Assembly (NCBI GenBank): GCA_963633225.1
Contig: CAVGXR010000042.1
Span: forward strand, 65,078 to 129,077
Length of the DNA: 64,000 nt
Reading direction: 5' to 3'
Source: F23-B02 sp963633225
GTDB lineage: Bacteria > Bacillota > Clostridia > Oscillospirales > Oscillospiraceae
A program made the translations under genes and the position numbers. Numbering within the stretch: the first letter of the stretch is position 1; every line of letters starts with the position of its first letter. Of this stretch, positions 39,396 to 47,327 are shown in pieces. The notes beneath the pieces were generated by a model. That model was not told where the DNA came from. It saw only the letters and a program-made list of their open reading frames with translations, and did not search any database.

Positions 39396-40448
39396 TTATG
39401 CCTCCGATTCGGGCTTTATGTCTATCTTAAATCCCGTCAGTCTTGCGGCCAGACGTGCATTCTGACCCTCCTTGCCGATAGCCAGTGAAAGCTGGCTGTC
39501 GGGAACTACGACGCGGCAGCTCTTTCCGTCCTCAAGCATGGTAACGCTGACGACCTCACTGGGAGCGAGCGCCGCCGCAATGTACTCCTCGGGGATCTCG
39601 CTGTATTTTATGATATCTATCTTCTCGCCGCCGAGCTCATCGACGATGCTTGCAACACGGCCTCCCTTGGGTCCTACGCAGGAGCCGATGGGATCGACAT
39701 CGGGATCAGTGGACCAGACCGCCATTTTGGTGCGGCTTCCGGCTTCGCGGGCAATGGACTTTATCTCGACCGTGCCGTCGAAAATCTCGGGCACCTCAAG
39801 CTCGAACAGACGCTTTACGAGGCCAGGATGCGTGCGGCTTATGAGCACCTGCGGGCCCTTGGTAGAGTTTCTTACCTCGACGACATAGACCTTTATGCGG
39901 TCGCCCTCCTTGAGAGGCTCGGTCTTGATCCTCTCATTGGGAGAGAGCATTGCCTCGGTATATTCGCTGTTGGAGCTTATGCGGATGGAGACGCTTCCCG
40001 TCCTCGGCTCTATACGGGAGACGACACCTGTGAGTATCTCATGCTCCTTGGAGGTAAACTCCTCGTACACGATGCCGCGCTCTGCCTCGCGGATGCCCTG
40101 AATTATGACCTGCTTTGCAGACTGAGCTGCAATGCGGCCAAACTTTTTGGTCTCAACGGGGATCTTTATCGTATCGCCGGGCTTTGCGCGCTTTGTTATC
40201 TTCTTTGCGGCCTCGAGGTCTATCTCGAGCGCTGGGTCCTCGACCTCCTCGACGGCTACCTTGTTGACGTACATCTCTATGCGCTTTCTGTCCTCGTCAA
40301 GCAGGATATCGACATTATCCGCGCACTCGGGATTATCGCGGCGGAATGCAGTGAGCATGGCCTGCTTTATCTTATCGTACATGTATTCTCTGGGGATACC
40401 CTTTTCTTTTTCGAGATCTTCGATTGCAGAGAAAAATTCAGCGTTCAT
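39396..40448 (-). CDS. nusA: Transcription termination/antitermination factor NusA
   Basis: 350 residues, the short Gram-positive form with N-terminal RNAP-binding domain, S1 domain (about 135-200) and two KH domains (KH motif VGPKGGRVASIVDELGGEKIDII near 255-280 and IGKEGQNARLAARLTGFKIDI near 325-345), no acidic repeats. It modulates pausing, termination and antitermination. Second gene of the rimP operon; a terminator-like hairpin lies in the operon leader, so feedback by NusA is conceivable. Confidence 0.97.
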   Translation of the reverse strand: MNAEFFSAIEDLEKEKGIPREYMYDKIKQAMLTAFRRDNPECADNVDILLDEDRKRIEMYVNKVAVEEVEDPALEIDLEAAKKITKRAKPGDTIKIPVETKKFGRIAAQSAKQVIIQGIREAERGIVYEEFTSKEHEILTGVVSRIEPRTGSVSIRISSNSEYTEAMLSPNERIKTEPLKEGDRIKVYVVEVRNSTKGPQVLISRTHPGLVKRLFELEVPEIFDGTVEIKSIAREAGSRTKMAVWSTDPDVDPIGSCVGPKGGRVASIVDELGGEKIDIIKYSEIPEEYIAAALAPSEVVSVTMLEDGKSCRVVVPDSQLSLAIGKEGQNARLAARLTGFKIDIKPESEA

Positions 40449-40469
40449 TTTCAGTATACCTCTTCTTTT

Positions 40470-40913
40470 TTATATGGTTATGTGCAGCTTGACCTGCGCA
40501 ATCTGTTCCTTTTTAAGCTCGGCGCCGGAGACGATCACATCACCGTCACTGTATCCGTCGAGCGTACCGACGAGGGTCTTTCTCCCCTTAAGCGGCTGAT
40601 AGAGCTTTACCTCTACCTCGGAGCCTATATAATGTTCAAAATCCGTCGGGCGCTTGAGCTCACGCTCGGCTCCGGCAGAGCCCACCTCAAACACATAGCT
40701 GTCGGGCACTGGGTCTGCTTCATCAAGTATCGGGTCGAGCCGGCGGCTTATCGCCTCGCAGTCGGCAATTCCTACGCCGCCCTCCTTGTCGATATACACC
40801 CGCAGATACCACGTTCCGGCCTCTTTTACATATTCAACGCTCCACAGCTCGCAGCCTTCTTCCTCGACCACGGGACGGGCAAGCGCTTCAACCTTATCAC
40901 TGATCTTACTCAT
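40470..40913 (-). CDS. rimP: Ribosome maturation factor RimP
   Basis: 147 residues, DUF150 fold. VEALARPVVEEEGCELWSVEYVKEAGTWYLRVYIDKEGGVGIADCEAISRRLDPILDE is the standard N-terminal domain and YVFEVGSAGAERELKRPTDFEHYIG the link to the SH3-like C-terminal domain. First gene of the nine-gene operon. CAGGAG lies six bases before ATG. Confidence 0.96.
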   Translation of the reverse strand: MSKISDKVEALARPVVEEEGCELWSVEYVKEAGTWYLRVYIDKEGGVGIADCEAISRRLDPILDEADPVPDSYVFEVGSAGAERELKRPTDFEHYIGSEVEVKLYQPLKGRKTLVGTLDGYSDGDVIVSGAELKKEQIAQVKLHITI

Positions 40914-40951
40914 ATAAAGCTCCTGATTTTATCATCCTCAAAATGCTCAAC

Positions 40952-40978
40952 AAAAAGAGTGGGCTGTGACCCACTCTT
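40952..40978 (-). terminator. Terminator-like hairpin in the rimP leader
   Basis: AAGAGTGGG (40955-40963) and CCCACTCTT (40970-40978) with a six-base loop; on the minus strand the arm ends CTCTT and TTT follows. It is 68 bases past the VanY-like gene but downstream of the promoter at 41003-41031 and upstream of rimP, so it can act both as terminator of the former and attenuator of the latter. Confidence 0.75.
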
Positions 40979-41002
40979 GAATGCTTACTGACTTACTTTA
41001 CT

Positions 41003-41031
41003 ATAATACCATCTAAGCACCGTGATTGCAA
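41003..41031 (-). promoter_or_regulatory. Probable promoter of the rimP-nusA-infB operon
   Basis: Minus strand TTGCAA (complement 41026-41031), 17-base spacer, TATTAT (complement 41003-41008). The predicted start near 40996 is just before the hairpin at 40955-40978. Confidence 0.65.
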
Positions 41032-41045
41032 GCATTTTTTAATCA

Positions 41046-41837
41046 TTATTTGTAATGGGCGGCGAATTCCTCAAGGCACATATGGTTTTCCGTGATAAAC
41101 TCCGCCGCTTCCTTGCCCACATATCTGTAGTGCCATGGCTCATCCCAGCCGGTGACGCTTTTTTTATTGCTCGGATAGCGCTTTATAAAGCCAAACTGCG
41201 CACAGTTTGCATCGAGCCAGTCAAAAAATGCCGAATCCATCTTGCTGTAATCGAGCACCTCATACTCCTTGTCGAAAATATCTATTGCAAGGCCGGTCTG
41301 ATGATCGCTCGTGCCGGGCTTTGCAATTATCTCCGCCGCAATGCTCTGAGCCTCCTCATAGGTATATGCGCCGTTTTGGCTGAGCTCCGAGGCTTTTTCG
41401 TTGAAAAGCTGCTGCTGGTCGGCATATGATCTGTATCCCACGCTTATGTACGGCTCAAATCCCGCCTCCTTAGCGGCTGAGACAAGAGCCGAGAGGCTGT
41501 CGATAATACGCTTATCCACATAAGGTCCGTCAGTACCGAACTGCTTGAGCTCCGGCGAATACGACCTCATGGGCGTATCGCTGTTTATGAGAGTATACTG
41601 CCAGTCGCTTATTGTCACCGTCGGAAACTCGAGATCCGCATATTTTTCGAGCGAAGCCTTGCCCGAGGTCTCGTACTCAGCCATGGGATCCGTGAGATTA
41701 TCGGTCTTTACAAAAACCGAATCCGAGCCGCCGACAACGATCTCCGATGTGAGCTGAACACGCGAATTAACGATAAGCACAAGCATTGCCGTCATTATCA
41801 GCATGAAGAACGTCCATACTGTTTTCTTTACACGCAC
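41046..41837 (-). CDS. D-alanyl-D-alanine carboxypeptidase, VanY/peptidase M15B type
   Basis: 263 residues. One N-terminal membrane anchor (about 7-25), a linker, then a VanY domain: SVGYRSYADQQQLFNEKA (about 145-162), GTSDHQTGLAIDIFD with zinc His and Asp (about 185-200) and EPWHYRYVG with catalytic Glu and zinc His (about 240-248). It trims stem peptides of peptidoglycan outside the cell. Nearby division genes fit a wall role; no van resistance genes are near. Start GTG (complement 41835-41837) with AGGAGG nine bases upstream. Confidence 0.9.
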   Translation of the reverse strand: MRVKKTVWTFFMLIMTAMLVLIVNSRVQLTSEIVVGGSDSVFVKTDNLTDPMAEYETSGKASLEKYADLEFPTVTISDWQYTLINSDTPMRSYSPELKQFGTDGPYVDKRIIDSLSALVSAAKEAGFEPYISVGYRSYADQQQLFNEKASELSQNGAYTYEEAQSIAAEIIAKPGTSDHQTGLAIDIFDKEYEVLDYSKMDSAFFDWLDANCAQFGFIKRYPSNKKSVTGWDEPWHYRYVGKEAAEFITENHMCLEEFAAHYK

Positions 41838-41908
41838 CCAGACTCACCTCCTCGGAATTTTTCATGCTATTGTACCACAAAGCGCCGGAATACACAAGAA
41901 AATTATAC

Positions 41909-42601
41909 TCAGCCGCCGTCGTCGCCGAGCTCGGCTTTAAGCTTTTCAAGTGCCTTTTTTTCAAGGCGGCTGACATATGAGCGGCTTATCCGGCATATCA
42001 CCGCCGTTTCCTTCTGGGTCATGGGCAGGCTGCCGTCAAGTCCGTAGCGCAGACGTATTATCCGCGCCTCACGTTCATCAAGAGCGGTATCCACAAGCTC
42101 CCTCAGCTTTCCGCAAAGCTCAAGCTCTCCGATCCTCTCGCTCATCTCGTCATCCTGCGCGAGGACATCCATGAGCGACAGGCTGTTGCCCTCCCCGTCC
42201 GTGTCGAGCACATCGGATAGGCTCACGTCCCCCATGGTTTTCTTCTGGCTGCGAAAGTGCATGAGTATTTCATTTTCAATGCATCGTGAAGCGTAGGTTG
42301 CAAGACGGATGCCGCGGTCGGGATTATAGCTGTTTATGCCCTTGATCAACCCGATCGTGCCTATGGATATCAGGTCTTCAATATCGTTTGTCTGCGTATA
42401 ATATTTCTTGATAATGTGTGCGACGAGACGGAGATTGTGCTCAACGAGCACATTTCTCGCCGCTATATCCCCCTCCTGCCAGAGCAGCAGGTTTCTTCGC
42501 TCATCCTCCGCCGATAAAGGGCTCGGAAAAGATCCGCCGGGCGAAAGTCTGAGCATGAGCAGTACGCCGCCGAGCAGCATGGCAAGCGACATTCCAAGCA
42601 T
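41909..42601 (-). CDS. sigK: Late mother-cell sporulation sigma factor SigK (pro-form)
   Basis: 230 residues. A short hydrophobic N-terminus (MLGMSLAMLLGGVLLMLRL, 1-19) is the pro-sequence removed at the forespore signal. Region 2 reads ARNVLVEHNLRLVAHIIKKYY and DLISIGTIGLIKGINSYNPDRGIRLATYASRCIENEILMHFR, and region 4 ends SRSYVSRLEKKALEKL; this matches SigK more than SigE. The gene is whole, with no skin-type element inserted. Start: the ATG with complement ending 42601 has GGAGGTG seven bases upstream. Transcribed away from the adjacent oxidoreductase gene. Confidence 0.92.
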   Translation of the reverse strand: MLGMSLAMLLGGVLLMLRLSPGGSFPSPLSAEDERRNLLLWQEGDIAARNVLVEHNLRLVAHIIKKYYTQTNDIEDLISIGTIGLIKGINSYNPDRGIRLATYASRCIENEILMHFRSQKKTMGDVSLSDVLDTDGEGNSLSLMDVLAQDDEMSERIGELELCGKLRELVDTALDEREARIIRLRYGLDGSLPMTQKETAVICRISRSYVSRLEKKALEKLKAELGDDGG

Positions 42602-42678
42602 AGTATCACCTCCGGACATTATATTGCTCTCGTGCTTGTACAAATTATATAATTTTCTCAGTCACCGCAGCGCTTGTA

Positions 42679-42706
42679 TTGACAAATTCTTAAAATGTGA
42701 TATTCT
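42679..42706 (+). promoter_or_regulatory. Probable promoter of the FAD/Fe-S oxidoreductase gene
   Basis: TTGACA (42679-42684), 16-base spacer, TATTCT (42701-42706), 56 bases before the start codon. Confidence 0.6.
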
Positions 42707-42761
42707 TGACGCAGAAGTGTTCATACATGAAGCAAAACAACGTAAAGGGAGGAGCAAGATC

Positions 42762-45461
42762 ATGGCATTCAGACCCAAAATACTTGCGCTTGCAAACAAA
42801 ATCACGCTTGAAGCGCACACCGGCATACCAAATGTGCCGTCCGACCCAGAGTACCGCATTCTGGCCGAGGTGGTAACAGACGAGCAGGCGGAGGTCGCGC
42901 TTGCCTGTAAGGTGCGGCACAGTCAGACGCTTGAGGAGATCTCGAAAAAATGCGGAAAGAGTCCTGAGCTGACACGGAAGCTTCTGTGGGAGCTCGGAGA
43001 CGAGGGCGTTGTTGTCGTATACACGAGCCCCGACGACGGCGTTGAATACTACACCATGCCCTGCTGGGTACCGGGCATCATGGAGATGATGGTCGGCAAC
43101 AAGGAGCAGGTCGAGGCTCACCCCGAAATTGCACGATGCTTTGACGAATACACGCTCAAAAATATGAAGCTCATGACACCGAACCTGCCTCGCGGCATGG
43201 GTGTTATGCGCGTTATCCCCGTGCAGAAGTCTATAGACCTCAACCGTCACGCCGTGAGCTCCGATCAGCTGAGCAAATACATAGAGGGCGCGTGGAAGAT
43301 CGCCGTCACTGACTGCTCCTGCCGCAGAACACGCAGGATCATGGGCGAGGGCTGCGGACACCTTGAGGAGGACATGTGCATCATGCTCAACAAGGCAGCC
43401 GACTTCCACGTCAAAACAGGACACGGACGCGAGATCACCAAGGAAGAGGCATACGAGATACTCAAGCGCGCCGAGGACAACGGCCTCATCCATGAGCTTT
43501 CGAACACCGACGGTACAGGTCAGGTCGGCGGTATATGCAACTGCTGCGAATGCTCCTGCCTGTCGCTGCGCGGAGGCAGGCTGTTCAACACCTCGACGAT
43601 AATGAAATCCAACTACCGTGCGCAGGTGGACAGGGAAAAATGCGTCGCCTGCGGTCAGTGCGTCGAAAACTGCCAGATGAATGCTCTGCGCCTCGGGCAG
43701 AAGCTGTGCTCGACCGAGCCGCTGAAAATAAGCCGCTCGGAGTCGCCGGACGATAAGCTCTGGACTAAGGAGCACTGGAACGAAAACTGGCGCGAGAACC
43801 GCGAAAATGTCGTCGAAACAGGTACAGCGCCCTGCAAGACCAAATGCCCCGCGCACATCGCTGTTCAGGGCTATATAAAGCTTGCTGCGCTCGGCCGATA
43901 TCAGGAAGCGCTTGAGCTGATAAAGAAGGAAAACCCCTTCCCCGCTATCTGCGGACGTGTATGTCCGAAGTTCTGCGAGGATGAGTGCACACGCGGAGAT
44001 ATTGACGATCCCATTGCGATCGACGACATCAAGAAGTTCATTGCCGAGCAGGACATGAAGGCAGAACACCGCTTCGTACCTAAAATGGTGAATCAGATAG
44101 GCAGGATGTATCCGCAGAAGATCGCCGTAATAGGTGCAGGCCCTGCCGGACTGAGCTGCGCATACTATCTTGCAGTCAAGGGATATCCCGTCACGGTGTT
44201 TGAAAAGGAGGATACCCTCGGCGGTATGATGACGATGGGCATACCTACCTTCAGACTCGAAAAGGACATTGTTATGTCCGAGATTGAGGTGCTCCGTGAG
44301 CTGGGTGTTGAGTTCAAAACCGGCGTTGAGGTCGGCAGGGACATAAGCCTTGACGAGCTCAGAGCACAGGGCTATAAGGCATTTTACATGGCTATCGGCG
44401 CACAGAAAAGCTCGCCGCTCGGCATTCCCGGCGAGGAGCTTGAGGGCGTTTACGGCGGCGTTGACTTCCTGCGCTCAACGCTGACGGGCAGTGCGATGAA
44501 GCTCGGCGAGCGCGTCGCAGTCATAGGCGGCGGCAATGTCTCCGTTGACGTTGCACGCAGCGCGATAAGGCTCGGCGCAAAGGACGTAACTCTCGTGTAC
44601 CGCCGCGGCAGAGACGAGCTCAAGGCCGATCCCGAAGAAATTGAGGACGCGCTTAACGAGGGTGTGAAGCTCCGGCTTCTCTCCTCCCCTGTTGAGATCA
44701 TCGGCAAGGACGGCAGGGTCAAGGCTCTCAAGCTTGAAAAGATGACGCTCGGCGCAGTAGATGCCTCCGGCAGACGCTCCCCCGTTCCCACAGGTGAATT
44801 TGAGACGATCGAGGTCGATAATGTCATCGGCGCGGTAGGTCAGCTCATTGATTGGGGCGGCATAGACAAGGGTGCGATGAAGCTTGATAAAAAAGGCCGG
44901 GTCAAGATCGATGAGCTGTCATATCAGACCGGCGAGCCGGACGTGTTCGCAGGCGGCGACGTTGTTACGGGTCCTGCCTTTGTTATCCACGCCATAGCCG
45001 CCGGCAAGGAGGGCGCGGTGTCGATCCATCGCTATGTTCACCCCGGTCAGACGCAGAATCTTGGCCGCGACAGGCGCGTGTTCAGCTCGCTTGACAAGAC
45101 CAAGGCCGCACTTGCCCTCGGCGGATACGACGCAGCTCCGCGTCAGAAAACAGCCAACGCATCTGCGGCGAAGGCCAAGAGCACCATGAGTGATCTTCGC
45201 GGCACCTTCACCGAGGAGCAGATGAAGAAAGAGACCGAGCGCTGTCTCGGCTGCGGTGCGGTCGTTCTCGATGAGGATCGCTGCGTAGGCTGCGGCATAT
45301 GCACGACAAAGTGCAAGTTTGACGCGATAAAGCTTGTCTGGGTCGATGAATTTGTATCGCCGAAGGTTGAAAAGCTTGCACCGCACATCATTGCCGGTAT
45401 GGCAAAGCGTGGCGGCAAGATCGCTGTCAAGGCGCTCAAGGACGCTGTGGATAAGCTCTAA
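42762..45461 (+). CDS. Large FAD-dependent Fe-S oxidoreductase, GltD-like
   Basis: 899 residues. The N-terminal 250 residues hold a winged-helix-like part (about 35-90) and Cys clusters (DCSCRR near 188, EGCGHLEEDMC near 200, CNCCECSC near 258). A ferredoxin-type CVACGQCVENC is near 293. From about 340 the protein follows the glutamate synthase small-subunit pattern: CKTKCPAHI and CGRVCPKFCEDEC (Fe-S), FAD site AVIGAGPAGLS near 455, NAD(P) site VAVIGGGNVSVDVARSA near 585, and DVFAGGDVVTG near 728. The end has CLGCGAV near 827 and CVGCGICTTKC near 841. It should move electrons between NAD(P)H, FAD and several [4Fe-4S] clusters; the true acceptor is unknown. ATG 42762 follows GGGAGGAG. Confidence 0.88.
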   Translation: MAFRPKILALANKITLEAHTGIPNVPSDPEYRILAEVVTDEQAEVALACKVRHSQTLEEISKKCGKSPELTRKLLWELGDEGVVVVYTSPDDGVEYYTMPCWVPGIMEMMVGNKEQVEAHPEIARCFDEYTLKNMKLMTPNLPRGMGVMRVIPVQKSIDLNRHAVSSDQLSKYIEGAWKIAVTDCSCRRTRRIMGEGCGHLEEDMCIMLNKAADFHVKTGHGREITKEEAYEILKRAEDNGLIHELSNTDGTGQVGGICNCCECSCLSLRGGRLFNTSTIMKSNYRAQVDREKCVACGQCVENCQMNALRLGQKLCSTEPLKISRSESPDDKLWTKEHWNENWRENRENVVETGTAPCKTKCPAHIAVQGYIKLAALGRYQEALELIKKENPFPAICGRVCPKFCEDECTRGDIDDPIAIDDIKKFIAEQDMKAEHRFVPKMVNQIGRMYPQKIAVIGAGPAGLSCAYYLAVKGYPVTVFEKEDTLGGMMTMGIPTFRLEKDIVMSEIEVLRELGVEFKTGVEVGRDISLDELRAQGYKAFYMAIGAQKSSPLGIPGEELEGVYGGVDFLRSTLTGSAMKLGERVAVIGGGNVSVDVARSAIRLGAKDVTLVYRRGRDELKADPEEIEDALNEGVKLRLLSSPVEIIGKDGRVKALKLEKMTLGAVDASGRRSPVPTGEFETIEVDNVIGAVGQLIDWGGIDKGAMKLDKKGRVKIDELSYQTGEPDVFAGGDVVTGPAFVIHAIAAGKEGAVSIHRYVHPGQTQNLGRDRRVFSSLDKTKAALALGGYDAAPRQKTANASAAKAKSTMSDLRGTFTEEQMKKETERCLGCGAVVLDEDRCVGCGICTTKCKFDAIKLVWVDEFVSPKVEKLAPHIIAGMAKRGGKIAVKALKDAVDKL

Positions 45462-45474
45462 AACATGCAGTCTC

Positions 45475-45504
45475 AGCCGGACGGGAAACCGTCCGGCTGT
45501 TTTT
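45475..45504 (+). terminator. Terminator of the oxidoreductase gene
   Basis: AGCCGGACGG (45475-45484) and CCGTCCGGCT (45489-45498) with a GAAA tetraloop, then GTTTTT. Confidence 0.92.
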
Positions 45505-45506
45505 AG

Positions 45507-45551
45507 TTGCTTTTTAAGCGCGTTTGAAGTATTATAAGCTAAATAATACTT
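45507..45551 (+). promoter_or_regulatory. Promoter with overlapping inverted repeat before the CsoR-like gene
   Basis: TTGCTT (45507-45512), 17-base spacer, TATTAT (45530-45535). A 9-bp perfect inverted repeat, AAGTATTAT (45527-45535) and ATAATACTT (45543-45551) with seven bases between, covers the -10 and start point, the expected place for autorepression. Confidence 0.6.
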
Positions 45552-45566
45552 AACGGAGGCTTCACA

Positions 45567-45956
45567 ATGCACAGACCTGACGACGGGTTTTACCACGATC
45601 ACGGCGACGGAATACTCCACTGCCACGAGATAAAGCCCTGCGAGGATATCACGGAACACGCAGAGCACGAGCACCCACATCACAATCATTCGCATTCGCA
45701 CACGCAGAGCAAGGCCGTAATAAACCGACTTTCCCGTGCCATCGGGCATCTGGAATCGGTCAAGCGCATGGTCGAGGACGAGCGCGACTGCACCGACGTT
45801 CTCATCCAGCTTGCAGCCGTGCGGTCGGCTCTGAGCAGCACCGCACGTGTCATACTCAAGGATCATCTTGAGCACTGCATAAGCGATGCCGTCGAGACCG
45901 GCGATGATACCTTTATTGAGGAGCTCAACGCCGCGATAGACAAATACATTAATTAA
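45567..45956 (+). CDS. CsoR/RcnR-family metal-sensing repressor with His-rich N-terminus
   Basis: 129 residues. Residues 48-129 are the all-helical CsoR/FrmR domain (INRLSRAIGHLESVKRMVEDERDCTDVLIQLAAVRSAL). The copper-type ligand set is present with exact spacing: C75, H100 and C104 (25 and 4 apart, as in CsoR C36-H61-C65). The first 47 residues are unusual, with 13 His in HxH patterns (HDHGDG, HEHPHHNHSHSH) and two Cys. This tail may bind Ni, Zn or Cu. No transporter gene follows; the gene ends near the converging ftsZ unit. GGAGG precedes ATG by eight bases. Confidence 0.88.
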   Translation: MHRPDDGFYHDHGDGILHCHEIKPCEDITEHAEHEHPHHNHSHSHTQSKAVINRLSRAIGHLESVKRMVEDERDCTDVLIQLAAVRSALSSTARVILKDHLEHCISDAVETGDDTFIEELNAAIDKYIN

Positions 45957-46002
45957 GCTGACGGGAGTTGAACCCTGTCAGCTTAAGCAGAGCAAAAGTA
46001 TG

Positions 46003-46035
46003 CAAAAACCGGCTGAGCGAATGCTCAGCCGGTTT
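46003..46035 (-). terminator. Terminator of ftsZ
   Basis: AAACCGGCTGAGC (46006-46018) and its complement (46023-46035) form a 13-bp stem with a GAAT loop (plus-strand view), with two more U on the minus strand before GC, 11 bases past the ftsZ stop. Confidence 0.85.
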
Positions 46036-46046
46036 GACCGTTAAAT

Positions 46047-47198
46047 TCAGTTGTTTGCGTTGAATATCTTGAAGATGCTGTCGAAGGGATCTTCCTCGCC
46101 GGGTGCTTTTGCGGGCTCTTCGGGTTTCTTCTCGGCTGCCTTTTCACTTGCAGCTGTGAACATACCCTGCTGCTTCTCAAACGAGGGCTCAGCCTTCTTT
46201 GCGGGAGCCGCCTGCTGCGCCGCCGGCTGCTTTGCGGTGGGGGCTTCCTCAAAGCCGGTAGCAATGACGGTAACGCGGATCTCGTCCTGCATCGACTCGT
46301 CAAAGGTTGCGCCGAAGATGATGTTTGCATCGGGATGCGCAGCCTCCTGAACAAGGTTCGCAGCTGCCTCGACATCCTCAAGACCCATATCCTCGGAGCC
46401 AGTGATATTTATCAGCACACCGTGTGCGCCGTTTATCGAGGTCTCCATGAGAGGGCTTGCGACTGCCATGCGTGCAGCATCCTCAGCCTTGCCCTTGCCT
46501 GCTGCACGTCCAACGCCCATGTGAGCGAAGCCTGCGTTCTTCATGATGCAGGTAACATCGGCAAAGTCAAGGTTTATAAAGCCTGTGTTCTTGATAAGAT
46601 CGGAAATGCTGGTTACTGCCTGACGAAGAACGTCGTCGGCTATTTCAAATGCATTTGCGAGGGTCACCTTCTGATCGGTTGCATACTTCAGGCGGTCATT
46701 GGGGATTATCAGCAGAGAATCAACCTTGCCGAGCATCTCCTTGATGCCCTCGTTTGCCTGATCCATGCGGCGCTTGCCCTCAAACTTGAAGGGCTTTGTG
46801 ACAACGCCGACCGTGAGTATGCCTGCCTCACGTGCAATGTCCGCAACGGTGGGAGCTGCGCCCGTGCCAGTGCCGCCGCCCATGCCGGCTGTTATAAATA
46901 CCATATCGGCATCCTCTACGGCCTTGGCAATATTATTGCGGCTTTCCTCGGCGCTCTTCTTGCCGACCTCGGGGTCGGAGCCTGCGCCCTGACCATGGGT
47001 CAGCTTTTCGCCGATCTGGATCTTCTGATCGGCATTGGAGACCGCAAGTGCCTGCTTATCGGTGTTTATAGCAATGAACTCAACGCCCTGAGTTCCGGAC
47101 TTGACCATTCTGTTAACGACGTTGTTGCCGGCACCGCCGATACCGACGACCTTTATAGTTACGACGTTTTCAGGGCCTACTTCGGCTTTGAAATCCAT
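46047..47198 (-). CDS. ftsZ: Cell division protein FtsZ
   Basis: 383 residues. Tubulin-like GTPase forming the Z ring. VVGIGGAGNNVVNRM near 17-31, the tubulin signature GMGGGTGTGAAP near 104-115 and the catalytic T7 loop NLDFADV near 205 are present. After residue about 320 comes an Ala/Pro/Lys-rich linker. The last residues, EEDPFDSIFKIFNANN, lack the usual C-terminal peptide (DIPxFLR-like) that binds FtsA, SepF and ZipA. GGAGG precedes ATG. A separate promoter is likely in the 129-base gap after ftsQ. Confidence 0.98.
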   Translation of the reverse strand: MDFKAEVGPENVVTIKVVGIGGAGNNVVNRMVKSGTQGVEFIAINTDKQALAVSNADQKIQIGEKLTHGQGAGSDPEVGKKSAEESRNNIAKAVEDADMVFITAGMGGGTGTGAAPTVADIAREAGILTVGVVTKPFKFEGKRRMDQANEGIKEMLGKVDSLLIIPNDRLKYATDQKVTLANAFEIADDVLRQAVTSISDLIKNTGFINLDFADVTCIMKNAGFAHMGVGRAAGKGKAEDAARMAVASPLMETSINGAHGVLINITGSEDMGLEDVEAAANLVQEAAHPDANIIFGATFDESMQDEIRVTVIATGFEEAPTAKQPAAQQAAPAKKAEPSFEKQQGMFTAASEKAAEKKPEEPAKAPGEEDPFDSIFKIFNANN

Positions 47199-47269
47199 TT
47201 TATTTCCTCCAGTACAGTTATTTAGAAGACGCGGTATGATCCGCAGTCATATTACGCGATATGTAACAT

Positions 47270-47296
47270 TTTATAACTTTTTGGCCTCAAGGTCAA
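47270..47296 (-). promoter_or_regulatory. Possible promoter of ftsZ
   Basis: Minus strand TTGACC (complement 47291-47296), 15-base spacer, TATAAA (complement 47270-47275). Good boxes but short spacing. Confidence 0.4.
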
Positions 47297-47327
47297 TAGA
47301 TTTTTACCCTGCTATGTAAACAAAGTA

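Noticed and set aside
42601..42632. Possible SigE promoter for sigK with the same AATATAAT octamer as before cotJ
   Set aside because: Its start point would fall inside the sigK Shine-Dalgarno, and the -35 match is poor.
42690..44069. 459-codon minus-strand frame opposite the FAD oxidoreductase
   Set aside because: Antisense shadow of a highly conserved Fe-S flavoprotein; no ribosome site, no recognisable domain.
45953..45986. tRNA T-arm-like sequence (GGGTTCAACTCCC on the minus strand) after the CsoR-like gene
   Set aside because: Only three stem pairs fit and no acceptor, D or anticodon arm surrounds it; it is the loop of a TTAAGCTGAC hairpin.
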